From: Treponema sp.
GTDB lineage: Bacteria; Spirochaetota; Spirochaetia; Treponematales; Treponemataceae
Reading direction: 5' to 3'
Assembly: GCA_016286535.1 (NCBI GenBank)
Contig: JAEESZ010000004.1
Coordinates: 62,001 to 126,000, forward strand
Length of the DNA stretch: 64,000 bases
Below the pieces are notes generated by a model, which saw nothing but the letters and a program-made list of their open reading frames with translations, was not told the origin of the DNA and did not search any database. Positions 7,763-16,750 of the stretch are shown here, piece by piece; position 1 is the first letter of the stretch; every line of letters starts with the position of its first letter. The position numbers and the translations under genes are program-made.

Positions 7763-10219
7763 ATGAAAGTTGAATCTTATTTTACCAAAGAAGTAATCTC
7801 TATTCTTGCGGCTGCCATAGAAGAAGCCCAGGGAAACGAAGTTTTTTTTGCAGGAAATATTAATGAAGACGGACTTGTAACCGAAGTTCATGTTGGAAGC
7901 CGTGGAAATGAAAAAGAAGTCCCTGTAAACTTTGACCTTTTATCAAACTGTTCAGTTCTTATTCATAATCATCCTGGCGGAAACTTAAAACCCTCCGGAG
8001 CAGATTTAGCTGTTGCAGAAAACTCGGCCGCTAATGCAAAGGGCTTTTATATCATTAACAACGAAGTCAGCGATATTTATGTTGTAGTTGAAGCTGTAAG
8101 GCCTAAAAAGATCAATAAACTGGAAATTGAGAAATCTGCAAATTATATATCTGATGGGGGCTCTCTTTCAAAACTTTCTGAAAACTTTGAACAAAGGCCA
8201 GGGCAGATTGAACTTTTAAAATCCATTGCAAGTGCCTTTAACGAAAATAAAATCGGCATTTTTGAAGCTGGAACAGGGGTAGGTAAGTCTTATGCCTATT
8301 TAATTCCGGCCGCTTTATGGGCCATAAATAATAACGAAAAAGTTGTAATTTCAACCGGAACAATTAATCTTCAGCAGCAGATTTGTGAAAAAGACCTGCC
8401 TGCAGTAGAAAAAATACTGAATCAGAATATTAATTTTATTTTAATGAAGGGAAGGCAGAATTATGTTTGCCTTAGAAGATTAAGTGATGCTGCTTCAGTT
8501 CTTGATTTATTTGAAGAAGAAAGCGATGAATTAAAACAGATAAGTGCCTGGGCTCATACAAGCGATACGGGTGATAAATCTGAATTGACTTTTATGCCTA
8601 GTGAAAATGTCTGGTCCAAGGTTAATTCTGAAAGTGATGCCTGCATGGGGATGAAGTGCCCCTTCCATACCGAATGTTTTGTTATGAAGGTTAGAAAGGC
8701 AAGTACGGCCGCAAACATAATTGTTGTAAATCATCATCTTTTATTTGCTGATATTGAAGCGAGAATGAACGGTTCCGGCTATCAGGATGCGGCTGTTTTA
8801 CCCCCTTACAGACACATTGTTTTTGACGAAGCTCATGGTATAGAAAATGCTGCAACAAGCTTTTTCAGTTCCAGTATAACCCGTTTTAAAATCAATAAAT
8901 TAATAAATCAAATGTACAGGCAGAGGAAAAAAACAGAAACAGGTCTTTTATGCAGTCTTGCAATTTTATCTGCTAATGAAGAAAAGGCTTCTATTGCCTA
9001 TGATCTTACCAATAAAATTAAGAACGACATAATTAATTTTGAAATTGCCGCCAAAGATTTATTGCAGAACGATTATACAAAAAGACTCTGTGATGAAAGC
9101 GCAAGAGATTTTGGTCCTTTCTTAGTTACGGTAAATAACCTTGCCCAGGATTTAGGAACTTTTGCAGATTTAATAAGAATTGTTATGGAGGGTATTGATA
9201 ATGATGATAAAGATGTACCTTTCTTCTGGGAATCAAAAATCGTTCTTCGCAGAATGGATGATTATGTTCTGCTGTTAAAAGATTTCTGCCAGTGGGACGA
9301 AAAAAGAGATTATGTTTTCTGGATTCAGCAGAAAAAACTTTCGCCTGAACTTGCCAGAGAGGGCGATGAAAATTTTGTGGTCCTCAATCAGACTCCACTT
9401 GATATTTCTTCCCTGATGAATCAGGGAGTTTTTGAGCCTATGCAAAGCGTTATCTGTACTTCTGCAACCTTAAAAACCGGCCGCGATTTTAAGTACTGGG
9501 CCGGAAGAAACGGTATTCATTATGTTGAAAGAAGCAGGGTAATGTGCCGGGAATTTATGTCACCATTTTCTTACCGTGATAATATGCTTTTTGCTGTTCC
9601 TCTGGATGCTCCTTTACCTGAAAAGATGGAATACCAGCAATGGGTTGAAATGGCCCTTCCAAAGCTGATCAGCGCTGCCCAGGGCCGTACACTGGTTTTA
9701 TTTACTTCCTATGAATCTTTAAAAAGTGCCTTTAGAACAGTCTCTGCTTCAATGAGAGGTTTTAAAGGAAGGCTTATGAAGCAGGGGGATGATGAAAACT
9801 CAAGACTGCTTGAATACTTTAAAAATGAAAAGGAAAGCGTTCTTTTTGCAACAGATTCTTTCTGGCAGGGGGTCGATGTTCCCGGAGAATCTTTATCGCA
9901 GGTCATTATTGTTAAGCTTCCTTTTACTGTGCCAAACGATCCTGTTTATGTTGCAAGGGCAGAGGCTATAGAAAAAAAAGGTGGAAATTCCTTTATGGAA
10001 TTAAGTGTTCCTGAGGCTGTAATAAAATACAGGCAGGGAATTGGCCGTTTAATCAGAAGTACACAGGACAAGGGTGTTGTTGTCGTTCTGGACAGAAGAA
10101 TTTACGAAAAGCGTTATGGTTCAATTTTTATTTCAAGTATGAATGAATGTCAGAAGTTATACGAAAATCTTGACCTTTTGACGGAAAAAATTCATAACTT
10201 TATTTTTAACAGAGAATAA
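7763..10219 (+). CDS. DinG/XPD-family DNA helicase with N-terminal JAMM (RadC-like) domain
   Basis: 818 aa from ATG 7763 (SD GGAG at 7753-7756). An earlier in-frame start would lie inside the tRNA and is rejected. Residues 1-115 form a complete JAMM/RadC-type motif: Glu26, H68-x-H70, seven residues, Ser78-x-x-Asp81. Residues about 140-810 form a superfamily 2 XPD/DinG helicase: Walker A GTGVGKS (about 170-176), a four-Cys Fe-S signature (YVCLRR, then CMGMKCPFHTECF), DEAH box in VFDEAHGIE, ATDSFWQGVDVPGE, and the final RQGIGRLIRS motif. DinG unwinds DNA 5'-3' in repair of R-loops and replication conflicts. The JAMM domain takes the place of the exonuclease domain found in Gram-positive DinG. 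Confidence 0.88.
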   Translation: MKVESYFTKEVISILAAAIEEAQGNEVFFAGNINEDGLVTEVHVGSRGNEKEVPVNFDLLSNCSVLIHNHPGGNLKPSGADLAVAENSAANAKGFYIINNEVSDIYVVVEAVRPKKINKLEIEKSANYISDGGSLSKLSENFEQRPGQIELLKSIASAFNENKIGIFEAGTGVGKSYAYLIPAALWAINNNEKVVISTGTINLQQQICEKDLPAVEKILNQNINFILMKGRQNYVCLRRLSDAASVLDLFEEESDELKQISAWAHTSDTGDKSELTFMPSENVWSKVNSESDACMGMKCPFHTECFVMKVRKASTAANIIVVNHHLLFADIEARMNGSGYQDAAVLPPYRHIVFDEAHGIENAATSFFSSSITRFKINKLINQMYRQRKKTETGLLCSLAILSANEEKASIAYDLTNKIKNDIINFEIAAKDLLQNDYTKRLCDESARDFGPFLVTVNNLAQDLGTFADLIRIVMEGIDNDDKDVPFFWESKIVLRRMDDYVLLLKDFCQWDEKRDYVFWIQQKKLSPELAREGDENFVVLNQTPLDISSLMNQGVFEPMQSVICTSATLKTGRDFKYWAGRNGIHYVERSRVMCREFMSPFSYRDNMLFAVPLDAPLPEKMEYQQWVEMALPKLISAAQGRTLVLFTSYESLKSAFRTVSASMRGFKGRLMKQGDDENSRLLEYFKNEKESVLFATDSFWQGVDVPGESLSQVIIVKLPFTVPNDPVYVARAEAIEKKGGNSFMELSVPEAVIKYRQGIGRLIRSTQDKGVVVVLDRRIYEKRYGSIFISSMNECQKLYENLDLLTEKIHNFIFNRE

Positions 10220-10257
10220 TTTATAATAATAAAAAATAAAAATCGTTTGGAGATAGT

Positions 10258-11022
10258 ATGCTGATTAATTTTATTACACTTACCAGCTTAGTTGGAATGT
10301 TGATTCTTCCAATTTTAGGACAGCTTTTTTTATATCCCTTTTCTACAAAATTATGTTCAAAAGTTTCTGATTATGTAGAATTTGTTCTTGGCCCAAGATT
10401 ATGGAAAATTCTCCACACCTATAAAAATTTTAATTTCTGGATTTATGAAGATGATTTTGATAAATTACCCGAACAGTTTATTGTAATTGCAAATCATCAG
10501 AGTCTGCTCGATATTCCCTGTTTTATGAATGTTTTTCAAAAAAAGGAACTGCGTTTTGTTGCAAAAGATGCTTTAGGGAAAAACGTTCCTTTAGTTTCAA
10601 GAATGCTTAAAGTTCAGCAGCATTGTATTATTCCAAGAAGGGCAAAGCCTATGGATGCAATGAATCTTATGGCATCATTTGGAAAAAGAGTAAAAGAAAA
10701 AAATCAGATTCCAGTAATTTTTCCTGAGGGAACAAGAACCCGAGACGGCGAAGTTGGAAAATTTTATTCAGCAGGTTTTAGAAAACTTGTTGAGTCTACA
10801 AATCTTCCGGTAGTGAGTTTTGCAATTGAGGGTGGTTATAATTTAAGAGATTTAACAAAATTTTTTAAGAATCTTAGCCGTGGGGCTTACCGGGTAAAGA
10901 TTATGAAGATTTATGATTGTCCTCAGACCAAGGAAGATTGTCTTAATCTCCTGGAAGAAAGCCGCAATTTAATAAATGAACAGGTTCACCAGTGGCGTCA
11001 GCTTCCTTCCTCAGTAAAATAA
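10258..11022 (+). CDS. plsC: 1-acyl-sn-glycerol-3-phosphate acyltransferase
   Basis: 254 aa. Acylates lysophosphatidic acid to phosphatidic acid at the inner membrane. An N-terminal hydrophobic segment (ITLTSLVGMLILPILGQLFLY) anchors it. The acyltransferase motifs are NHQSLLD (H-x4-D catalytic pair), PRRAKPMDA, FPEGTRTRDG (block III) and PVVSFAIEG (block IV). SD GGAG lies 5 nt before the ATG. It follows the DinG-like gene by 38 nt and probably shares its transcript. Confidence 0.9.
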   Translation: MLINFITLTSLVGMLILPILGQLFLYPFSTKLCSKVSDYVEFVLGPRLWKILHTYKNFNFWIYEDDFDKLPEQFIVIANHQSLLDIPCFMNVFQKKELRFVAKDALGKNVPLVSRMLKVQQHCIIPRRAKPMDAMNLMASFGKRVKEKNQIPVIFPEGTRTRDGEVGKFYSAGFRKLVESTNLPVVSFAIEGGYNLRDLTKFFKNLSRGAYRVKIMKIYDCPQTKEDCLNLLEESRNLINEQVHQWRQLPSSVK

Positions 11023-11034
11023 AAGAAATCAGTT

Positions 11035-11074
11035 AAAAAGAAAAACCCGTCTGGTTCATGATTCCAAACGGGTT
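11035..11074 (-). terminator. Terminator of the small zinc-ribbon gene
   Basis: Arms AACCCGTCTGG and CCAAACGGGTT (11044-11074, one mismatch) with a 9-nt loop. Read on the minus strand the hairpin is followed by TTTCTTTTT. There is no T run on the plus side, so it serves the minus-strand gene. It might also slow read-through from plsC. Confidence 0.72.
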
Positions 11075-11156
11075 ATTTCATTGATTTTCAGAATAAGTAC
11101 AGGAAATCCTGCTTTATCCATCTGCCGATAATCTAAAAGATTGTCGACTTCAAGTC

Positions 11157-11330
11157 TTATTTGAAATCCTTAGGACGTCTTTCAACACGTTTACATTTCT
11201 GGCATTCTGCCTGATTCTTAAGTCTGCCATTTTCGATCATTGTTTTCATAATGATTTCGCCACCGCAATCAGGGCAAATGAATTTTTGTGTTGCAACAGT
11301 TGTACGAGAGTTTTTACTAGCTCCAGCCAT
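11157..11330 (-). CDS. Small zinc-ribbon protein, function unknown
   Basis: 57 aa. Begins MAGASKNSR and carries two CxxC pairs (CPDCGG, CQKCKR) about 23 residues apart, the layout of a treble-clef/zinc-ribbon. It is highly basic (ends ERRPKDFK), so RNA or ribosome binding is plausible but unproven. A consensus SD GGAGG (complement of 11337-11341) lies 6 nt before the ATG. It is divergent from rpsT and has its own terminator. Too short for most gene callers' default cut-offs. I do not recognise a named family. Confidence 0.82.
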   Translation of the reverse strand: MAGASKNSRTTVATQKFICPDCGGEIIMKTMIENGRLKNQAECQKCKRVERRPKDFK

Positions 11331-11422
11331 TACATGCCTCCAATCGAATATTCGTATTTATTGATAATAATGAGATAAGGGGGAAGTGTCAATAAGACTC
11401 CAAATAAAAAGCACTAGTTCAA

Positions 11423-11451
11423 TTGACATTGAAATGATATTTTGGTAGTAT
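11423..11451 (+). promoter_or_regulatory. Promoter of rpsT
   Basis: TTGACA (11423-11428), 17-nt spacer, TAGTAT (11446-11451). This gives a leader of roughly 30 nt before the TTG start. Confidence 0.8.
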
Positions 11452-11487
11452 TCTAAAAGTTAACTAATTTATTTTGGGGGTCTCCAA

Positions 11488-11766
11488 TTGGCTGGAAAAC
11501 AGACATCTGCAGAGAAAAGATACGCTCAAAGTGAAGTTCGAAGACTTCATAACAAAGCTATTAAAAGCACTTGCAAAACTTATGCAAAACAGTTTGTAGA
11601 AGCTTGTCATGCTAAAGATCAGAAACTTGCTGAAGATAAATATAAACAGCTTCAGAAAGAACTTGACAGTGCTCGCAGTAAGGGTGTTTTGACAAGAAAT
11701 GCTGTATCACGCAAAAAGTCAAGAATGATGAATCTTTTTAATGCAACATTTACTGCTGCAAAATAA
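11488..11766 (+). CDS. rpsT: 30S ribosomal protein S20 (TTG start)
   Basis: 92 aa. Typical S20 features: N-terminal SAEKRYAQSEVRRLHNKAIKS and a C-terminal SRKKSRMMNLFNATFTAAK-like helix that binds 16S rRNA. The only sensible start is TTG 11488, 7 nt after a GGGGG SD. The E. coli rpsT gene also starts with UUG, where the weak start is part of autogenous control, so the same may hold here (inference). Promoter and terminator bracket the gene. Confidence 0.93.
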   Translation: MAGKQTSAEKRYAQSEVRRLHNKAIKSTCKTYAKQFVEACHAKDQKLAEDKYKQLQKELDSARSKGVLTRNAVSRKKSRMMNLFNATFTAAK

Positions 11767-11790
11767 CTTTTCTCAAATTATTTTGAATAT

Positions 11791-11824
11791 CCAGTTGGGG
11801 CTAAACTTCAACTGGTTTTTTTTT
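11791..11824 (+). terminator. Intrinsic terminator of rpsT
   Basis: CCAGTTG (11791-11797), 11-nt loop, CAACTGG (11809-11815), T run to 11824. The HU-like gene starts 11 nt further on. Confidence 0.88.
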
Positions 11825-11835
11825 GGAAAAAAATT

Positions 11836-12153
11836 ATGGCAGGAAAAATAACAAAAGCAGATTTAATTAACGCAACAATTAATTCTTCAGATTTAAGTAA
11901 AAAAGATATTTCTCTTTTAATTGATGTTTTTTTTGCCCAGATAAAAGATGCCTTAATACAAGGCAATGTAGTAGAATTACGTGGTTTTGGTACTTTTGAA
12001 CCAAAACTTAGAAAGGGTAGGGAAAAGGCAAGAAATCCTAAGACTGGAGAAAGCGTAAGCGTACAGGACAGATATACTGCCGTTTTTAAGCCCGGAAAAG
12101 ATTTAAAAGAAAGTTTACAGAATCTTATAAACAAAATTGATGAATCTAAATAA
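11836..12153 (+). CDS. HU/IHF-family DNA-binding protein
   Basis: 105 aa, close to the usual 90-100. N-terminal helices (ITKADLINATINSSDLSKKDISLLIDVFFAQI), then the HU signature region LRGFGTFEPKLRKGREKARNPKTGE (seen at about residues 47-72), which carries the beta-arm RNPKTG that intercalates DNA. The SD is weak (TGGAAA). There is no room for a promoter between the rpsT terminator and the ATG, so transcription probably reads through. The 3' end overlaps lnt by 14 nt. Confidence 0.9.
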   Translation: MAGKITKADLINATINSSDLSKKDISLLIDVFFAQIKDALIQGNVVELRGFGTFEPKLRKGREKARNPKTGESVSVQDRYTAVFKPGKDLKESLQNLINKIDESK

Positions 12154-13831
12154 TTATTCATTTAAAAAAACAATAACAAGTTTAGTTTTACTGCTGTCTG
12201 CAGTTATCTTCTTTTTACTTTCGCATCCAAATCTTATAGCAGAGGAAGGTCTTCCTTTTTTTGCCTTTTTTATATATCTTCCTCTTTTATTATGTATTCA
12301 TATTAATTCAATAAAAAAAAATCTGATATACGGCTTTTTATACGGTGCCTTATCTTACGGCCTTTATGCATACTGGCTCTGGAATTCCTACAGACATTTT
12401 TTTGGAATTGTAATAACAGGCTATGCTTTAATTCTGACTTTTGTTTTTTTTATATTAAAGCTTACAGATCTTCTTTTTAAGAAAAATGCCTTTATAGTTC
12501 AGGCCTTTATAATAGCCGCTTTTGAATATTTAAAAACCCTGGGTTTTTTAGGACTTTCGTACGGAGTAACAGCCTACAGCCAGTGGAAAAATATTTACTT
12601 AATACAAATTTGTGATATTGCAGGAGTTTACGGATTAAATCTTCTGATTATATTTTCTTCCGCAATTCTTTACAGCTTTATTCAAAAAATGCTTGATAAA
12701 AGAAAACTTGAAAAAATTAAGGAAAATAGTAAAAGCGGGGAAAAATCAAGTTATACAGCATATCTTTCTAAACAGAATAATTTAAATCTTTATTCGCTGA
12801 ATTCAAGTTTTATTATGCTTGCAGTCTGGACTCTATTATTTACCGCATCTTATCTTTATGGCTTTTACAGGGTAAAGGATTATTCAAATTATGAAAAACA
12901 AAAGGTAATTCTTGCTCAGAATAATGAAAATTCCTGGCTTGACGGAATTGATATATATACAAAAAATATTTACAAATTAATGCAGCTTACCCAGGAAGGG
13001 CTTGAGTTTAATTCAGATGCTGCTCTTGTTGTATGGCCGGAAACATCAGTAGTTCCTGATATATTATTCAATTATTATAATAAGAATGATAAACGACGCT
13101 ATGAATTAATCCATACTCTTTTAGATTTTATTGATTCAAAAGAGGCTACCTTTGTAATTGGTAACGGTTATACAAAGAAAGAGGATGATTTTACAAGTAA
13201 GCTTTATAATTCTGCCTTTGTTTTTTATCCCCAAAAAAATGTTATTCCGCCCAAGCCTCTAATTTATTCTAAAATGAAGCTGGTTCCTTTAAGTGAATAT
13301 TTTCCCTATAAAAAGCAGCTGCCGCAAGTATATGAATGGCTTTTAAGAAAGGGGCTTGTAAACTGGACCTGCGGAGAAGAAATAAATACTTTCACTAATG
13401 ATGGTCTGGTATTCAGCTGTCTGATATGTTATGAAGATACCTTCCCTCAACTTGCAAGACAGCATTACAAAAAAAAATCCCGCTGTTTTGTCTGCCTTAC
13501 AAACGATTCCTGGTCTAAAAGCAGGGTATGTCAGAATCAGCATCTTTCAATTGCTTTATTCAGAAGCGTAGAAAACAGGGTTCCTTCTGTAAGAAGTGCA
13601 ACAAGCGGAAAATCCTGTATTATAGATCCAAACGGAAAAATCACTTATGAGACAGAAGCTTTTGCAGAAAGATTTTTAGCAGGCTATGTACCTTTACTGT
13701 CAGAAAATCAAAAAGAAACTTTTTATAACAGATATGGCGATTATGCCGGCTATATGTCTGTAATTTTGAGTTTTCTTTTATTGATAATACAAATAATAAA
13801 CTGTATAATTAAAAAACTTAGAACAAAGTAG
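12140..13831 (+). CDS. lnt: Apolipoprotein N-acyltransferase
   Basis: 563 aa. Transfers an acyl chain to the N-terminal Cys of lipoproteins. The N-terminal half has about six or seven membrane helices. The C-terminal nitrilase-like periplasmic domain holds the catalytic triad: Glu in VVWPETS, Lys in SKMKLVPLSEY, Cys in SCLICYEDT. NDSWSKSR and ENRVPSVRSATSG are typical Lnt blocks, and a final helix ends the protein. ATG 12140 overlaps the HU-like 3' end by 14 nt with no clear SD, so translational coupling is likely. Confidence 0.92.
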   Translation: MNLNNYSFKKTITSLVLLLSAVIFFLLSHPNLIAEEGLPFFAFFIYLPLLLCIHINSIKKNLIYGFLYGALSYGLYAYWLWNSYRHFFGIVITGYALILTFVFFILKLTDLLFKKNAFIVQAFIIAAFEYLKTLGFLGLSYGVTAYSQWKNIYLIQICDIAGVYGLNLLIIFSSAILYSFIQKMLDKRKLEKIKENSKSGEKSSYTAYLSKQNNLNLYSLNSSFIMLAVWTLLFTASYLYGFYRVKDYSNYEKQKVILAQNNENSWLDGIDIYTKNIYKLMQLTQEGLEFNSDAALVVWPETSVVPDILFNYYNKNDKRRYELIHTLLDFIDSKEATFVIGNGYTKKEDDFTSKLYNSAFVFYPQKNVIPPKPLIYSKMKLVPLSEYFPYKKQLPQVYEWLLRKGLVNWTCGEEINTFTNDGLVFSCLICYEDTFPQLARQHYKKKSRCFVCLTNDSWSKSRVCQNQHLSIALFRSVENRVPSVRSATSGKSCIIDPNGKITYETEAFAERFLAGYVPLLSENQKETFYNRYGDYAGYMSVILSFLLLIIQIINCIIKKLRTK

Positions 13832-13855
13832 ACTTGACTTCTTAGAGTGGGAAAT

Positions 13856-14284
13856 ATGGCAGAAAAAAAAGAATTAGAAAGACGAACAATCACTGTTTTT
13901 GGAGAAGAAACCGATTTTGACGGAGTATTAGAGTTTAGTAATCGTCTTGTTATTACCGGAAAATTTTCAGGAAAAATTAATGCTCCTGACGGCGATCTTG
14001 AAATTTCTAAAAATGCTGTTTGTGAAGTTGAAAGTCTTAACGTAAATTCTTTGATAATAAGTGGAAACGTAAAAGGAAAAATTACTGCTAAAGAAAGAGT
14101 CGAAATTTGTTCAGGCAGTACAGTTCATTCAGATATTTCTACAGCAAGATTCAGAATTGCAAATAATGTTGATTACAACGGACAGGTAGAAATGTTAAAA
14201 GAAGAGCCTGATGTAGATTTGTTTTCTGTTGCATCTTCAGAGTTTAAAAAAGCACTTTTAATACATTCTGATGTTGTAAAATAA
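13856..14284 (+). CDS. Bactofilin family cytoskeletal protein
   Basis: 142 aa. The core is the bactofilin (DUF583) beta-helix, built of short repeats: LEFSNRLVITGKFSGKI, GDLEISKNAVCEVESLNVNSLIISG, NVKGKITAKERVEICSGSTV and HSDISTARFRIAN. Bactofilins polymerise at the membrane and shape cells, including helical ones. ATG 13856 is preferred over GTG 13847 because it follows a GTGGGA SD by 4 nt. It lies 24 nt after lnt. Confidence 0.9.
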   Translation: MAEKKELERRTITVFGEETDFDGVLEFSNRLVITGKFSGKINAPDGDLEISKNAVCEVESLNVNSLIISGNVKGKITAKERVEICSGSTVHSDISTARFRIANNVDYNGQVEMLKEEPDVDLFSVASSEFKKALLIHSDVVK

Positions 14285-14299
14285 TGAAAAAAAATTTTA

Positions 14300-14329
14300 T
14301 TGACATTAGATAATAAAAGAAGTTAAAAT
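14300..14329 (+). promoter_or_regulatory. Candidate promoter of rho
   Basis: TTGACA (14300-14305), 18-nt spacer, TAAAAT (14324-14329), giving a leader of about 100 nt before rho. A 30-codon ORF (14328-14420) begins in the -10 itself. A long leader would fit the autogenous attenuation known for rho in enterobacteria. Confidence 0.62.
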
Positions 14330-14438
14330 GAATTCACTGGTTAATTATCAGATATCATGTTTTTTAGAAAAAATCCCTTATGCATATTTTAAAAAATCAA
14401 TTATATATTTTATAGACTAATTTAATGGAGAAATTGTA

Positions 14439-16151
14439 ATGCCAACATTACGTAAGCGTCGTACACAGGACGCAAGTGAAAATCTGCCAGAGACAGAAAA
14501 TCAGGCTAGTTTTGATTTTGGAACAGAGGCCGAAGAAAGTCCGGTAGAAGAGGTTAGCACTCAGACCAGCGAAAGTACTGAAGAAGAAAAAACTGAAACT
14601 CCTGAAGTTTCGGAACCTGTAAAAGTTGTTGTTCCAAGAAAGGTTGTCGTAAAAAAAACAGAAGAAACTTCAGCAGCTTCCGGCGAAGCAGCAGCAGAAG
14701 GTGAACAGACTACAGCTAAAGTAAAAATCAGAACCCAGACAAAAAACTTCAAAAAAAATACTAATCAGAGAAAACCTTACGCAACAAGAAGCTATCCAAC
14801 TCCAAGCGGAGAAGTTTCAGAGGCAATTGCCGCAAATGATGCAGCTCTTTCAGAAGAAAATGCAAATAAGCCTCGTCTTTTAATCAATGACCTTACAATT
14901 AAATCTATGCCGGAATTACGAGAAATGGCCATGCAGTATGGCTTTACAGCAGATGATCTGGCTCCAATGAAAAAACAGGATTTGATTTTTGTTATCTTAA
15001 AGGCACATACAGAACATGGCGGAATTATTTTTGCTTCCGGTGCCCTTGAAATCCTTCCTGATGGTTACGGCTTCTTAAGATCTCCTCAGAACTCATATCT
15101 TACCGGTCCAGACGATATTTATATTTCTCCAAGTCAGATTCGTCTTTTTAATCTTAAAACCGGTGATACAGTTTACGGACAGACAAGAAGTCCAAAAGAA
15201 GGTGAACGCTTCTTTGCCTTATTAAGAATTGAAAGCGTAAACTTTGATGAGCCACGTGTTGCCCAGACAAGAATTCCTTTTGAAAATCTTACACCTTTAT
15301 ATCCTAATGAAAAATTAAGACTTGAAACTGTTTCTACAGAAGTTTCAACCCGTATTGTAGATTTGTTTGCTCCAATTGGAAAAGGTCAGCGTCTTTTGAT
15401 TGTTGCTCCTCCAAAAGCAGGTAAAACAATCTTAATGCAGAAAATTGCAAACGCAATTACAACAAACAATCCTGAAGTATATCTTATTGTACTTTTAATT
15501 GATGAACGTCCTGAGGAAGTTACCGAAATGGAACGTGCAATTAAGGGTGAAGTTATTTCTTCTACTTTTGATGAACAGGCTACCCGCCACGTACAGGTTG
15601 CAGAAATGGTTCTTGAAAAGGCAAAACGTCTTGTTGAACACAAAAGAGATGTTGTAATTCTTCTTGACTCAATTACCCGTCTTGCCCGCGCTTATAACCA
15701 GACTGTACAGACTTCAGGAAAAGTTCTTTCTGGTGGTGTTGATTCAAATGCACTCTTTAAGCCAAAGCGCTTCTTTGGAGCTGCCAGAAACGTTGAGGAA
15801 GGTGGTTCATTAACAATCATTTCTACAGCTTTAATCGAAACCGGAAGCCGTATGGATGAAGTTATTTTTGAAGAGTTTAAGGGAACCGGTAACTCAGAAA
15901 TTGACCTTGACCGTAAGCTTGCAGAAAGACGTCTTTTCCCTGCCATTAATATTAAAAAGTCAGGAACAAGAAAAGAAGAGCTTCTTCTTACCGAAAGTGA
16001 ATTACAGAAAATCTGGATTTTACGTAAGGTATTAAATCCTATGGAAGATGTAGATATTACTGAACTTATTCTGCAGCAGATGAAGAAGAGTAAGACTAAC
16101 GAAGCTTTCCTTGCCAGCATGAACGCAGGAACTGCAGGATTAGAAAAATAA
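14439..16151 (+). CDS. rho: Transcription termination factor Rho
   Basis: 570 aa, about 150 longer than E. coli Rho. Residues 1-145 are an acidic/low-complexity insertion (Glu/Thr/Ser/Val-rich, then Lys/Arg-rich). Then come the Rho N-terminal helix bundle ([17 protein letters not shown]), the cold-shock RNA-binding fold ([23 protein letters not shown]), Walker A APPKAGKT, Walker [17 protein letters not shown], the Q/R-loop [14 protein letters not shown] and the C-terminal [14 protein letters not shown] segment. SD GGAG lies before ATG 14439. N-terminal insertions are known in several Rho lineages and may change RNA binding. Confidence 0.95.
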   Translation: MPTLRKRRTQDASENLPETENQASFDFGTEAEESPVEEVSTQTSESTEEEKTETPEVSEPVKVVVPRKVVVKKTEETSAASGEAAAEGEQTTAKVKIRTQTKNFKKNTNQRKPYATRSYPTPSGEVSEAIAANDAALSEENANKPRLLINDLTIKSMPELREMAMQYGFTADDLAPMKKQDLIFVILKAHTEHGGIIFASGALEILPDGYGFLRSPQNSYLTGPDDIYISPSQIRLFNLKTGDTVYGQTRSPKEGERFFALLRIESVNFDEPRVAQTRIPFENLTPLYPNEKLRLETVSTEVSTRIVDLFAPIGKGQRLLIVAPPKAGKTILMQKIANAITTNNPEVYLIVLLIDERPEEVTEMERAIKGEVISSTFDEQATRHVQVAEMVLEKAKRLVEHKRDVVILLDSITRLARAYNQTVQTSGKVLSGGVDSNALFKPKRFFGAARNVEEGGSLTIISTALIETGSRMDEVIFEEFKGTGNSEIDLDRKLAERRLFPAINIKKSGTRKEELLLTESELQKIWILRKVLNPMEDVDITELILQQMKKSKTNEAFLASMNAGTAGLEK

Positions 16152-16188
16152 AAGAGGCAGCATAAAACTGTTTTTTACAGCCGCCTTT
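16151..16188 (+). terminator. Probable terminator of rho
   Basis: Imperfect hairpin: outer GGCAGC/GCCGCC with one mismatch and an inner perfect CTGT-TTTT-ACAG, followed by CTTTTA. It is weaker than the other terminators in this window. Confidence 0.5.
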
Positions 16189-16358
16189 TACCAGGTTGAT
16201 AAAGATTTATATTTTTTATATAATCTTTGCAATATTAATTTTATCTTGTGATATTATTTTTATTTTTTGTTGACGGTAGCGGAATGATAGAAGTAAATAT
16301 CTGTTTACAAGCTAGGGGCAGCCGGGCGTAATATCGGGCAAGATACAGGAGTTTTTAA

Positions 16359-16568
16359 ATGAAAAAGGGAATTCACCCAGATTACAAATTAACAAAAATT
16401 ACTTGCATTTGCGGTAACGTTATTGAAACACGTTCAACTGTAGAAAACATCCACGTTGAAATTTGTTCAGCATGTCACCCATTCTACACTGGAAAACAGA
16501 AACTTGTAGATACTGCAGGACGTATTGACCGCTTCAACAAACGTTATGGTATTAAGAGCGACAAATAG
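16359..16568 (+). CDS. rpmE: 50S ribosomal protein L31 (zinc-binding type)
   Basis: 69 aa. [10 protein letters not shown] start; zinc ligands in CICG and [29 protein letters not shown] is the L31 tail landmark (about residues 40-63). The retained cysteines mark the C+ form. SD CAGGAG. A weak promoter is possible at TTGACG (16270-16275) with TAAATA (16294-16299). The leader contains two CGGGC motifs. Confidence 0.95.
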   Translation: MKKGIHPDYKLTKITCICGNVIETRSTVENIHVEICSACHPFYTGKQKLVDTAGRIDRFNKRYGIKSDK

Positions 16569-16602
16569 TTTAAAAAAATATTCAGCTTTTTAATATTATA
16601 TG

Positions 16603-16636
16603 AAAACTGCTTTTTTTAGAAAAGCAGTTTTTTTTT
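16603..16636 (+). terminator. Intrinsic terminator of rpmE
   Basis: AAAACTGCTTTT (16603-16614), 5-nt loop, AAAAGCAGTTTT (16620-16631), T run to 16636. The 12-bp stem is perfect. Confidence 0.92.
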
Positions 16637-16750
16637 GCCCGGTTAAACTTTTTACATTTTATACATTTATCTTGTTTTTTAGGTATAATACCTTATAATT
16701 AAAAAATACGATATTAGATAAATTATTAGTATTTAAAGTTTGGAGAGTTT

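Noticed and set aside
15692..16120. 142-codon ORF on the minus strand inside rho
   Set aside because: Antisense shadow of a highly conserved gene; its protein is low-complexity Ser/Arg/Leu with no SD.
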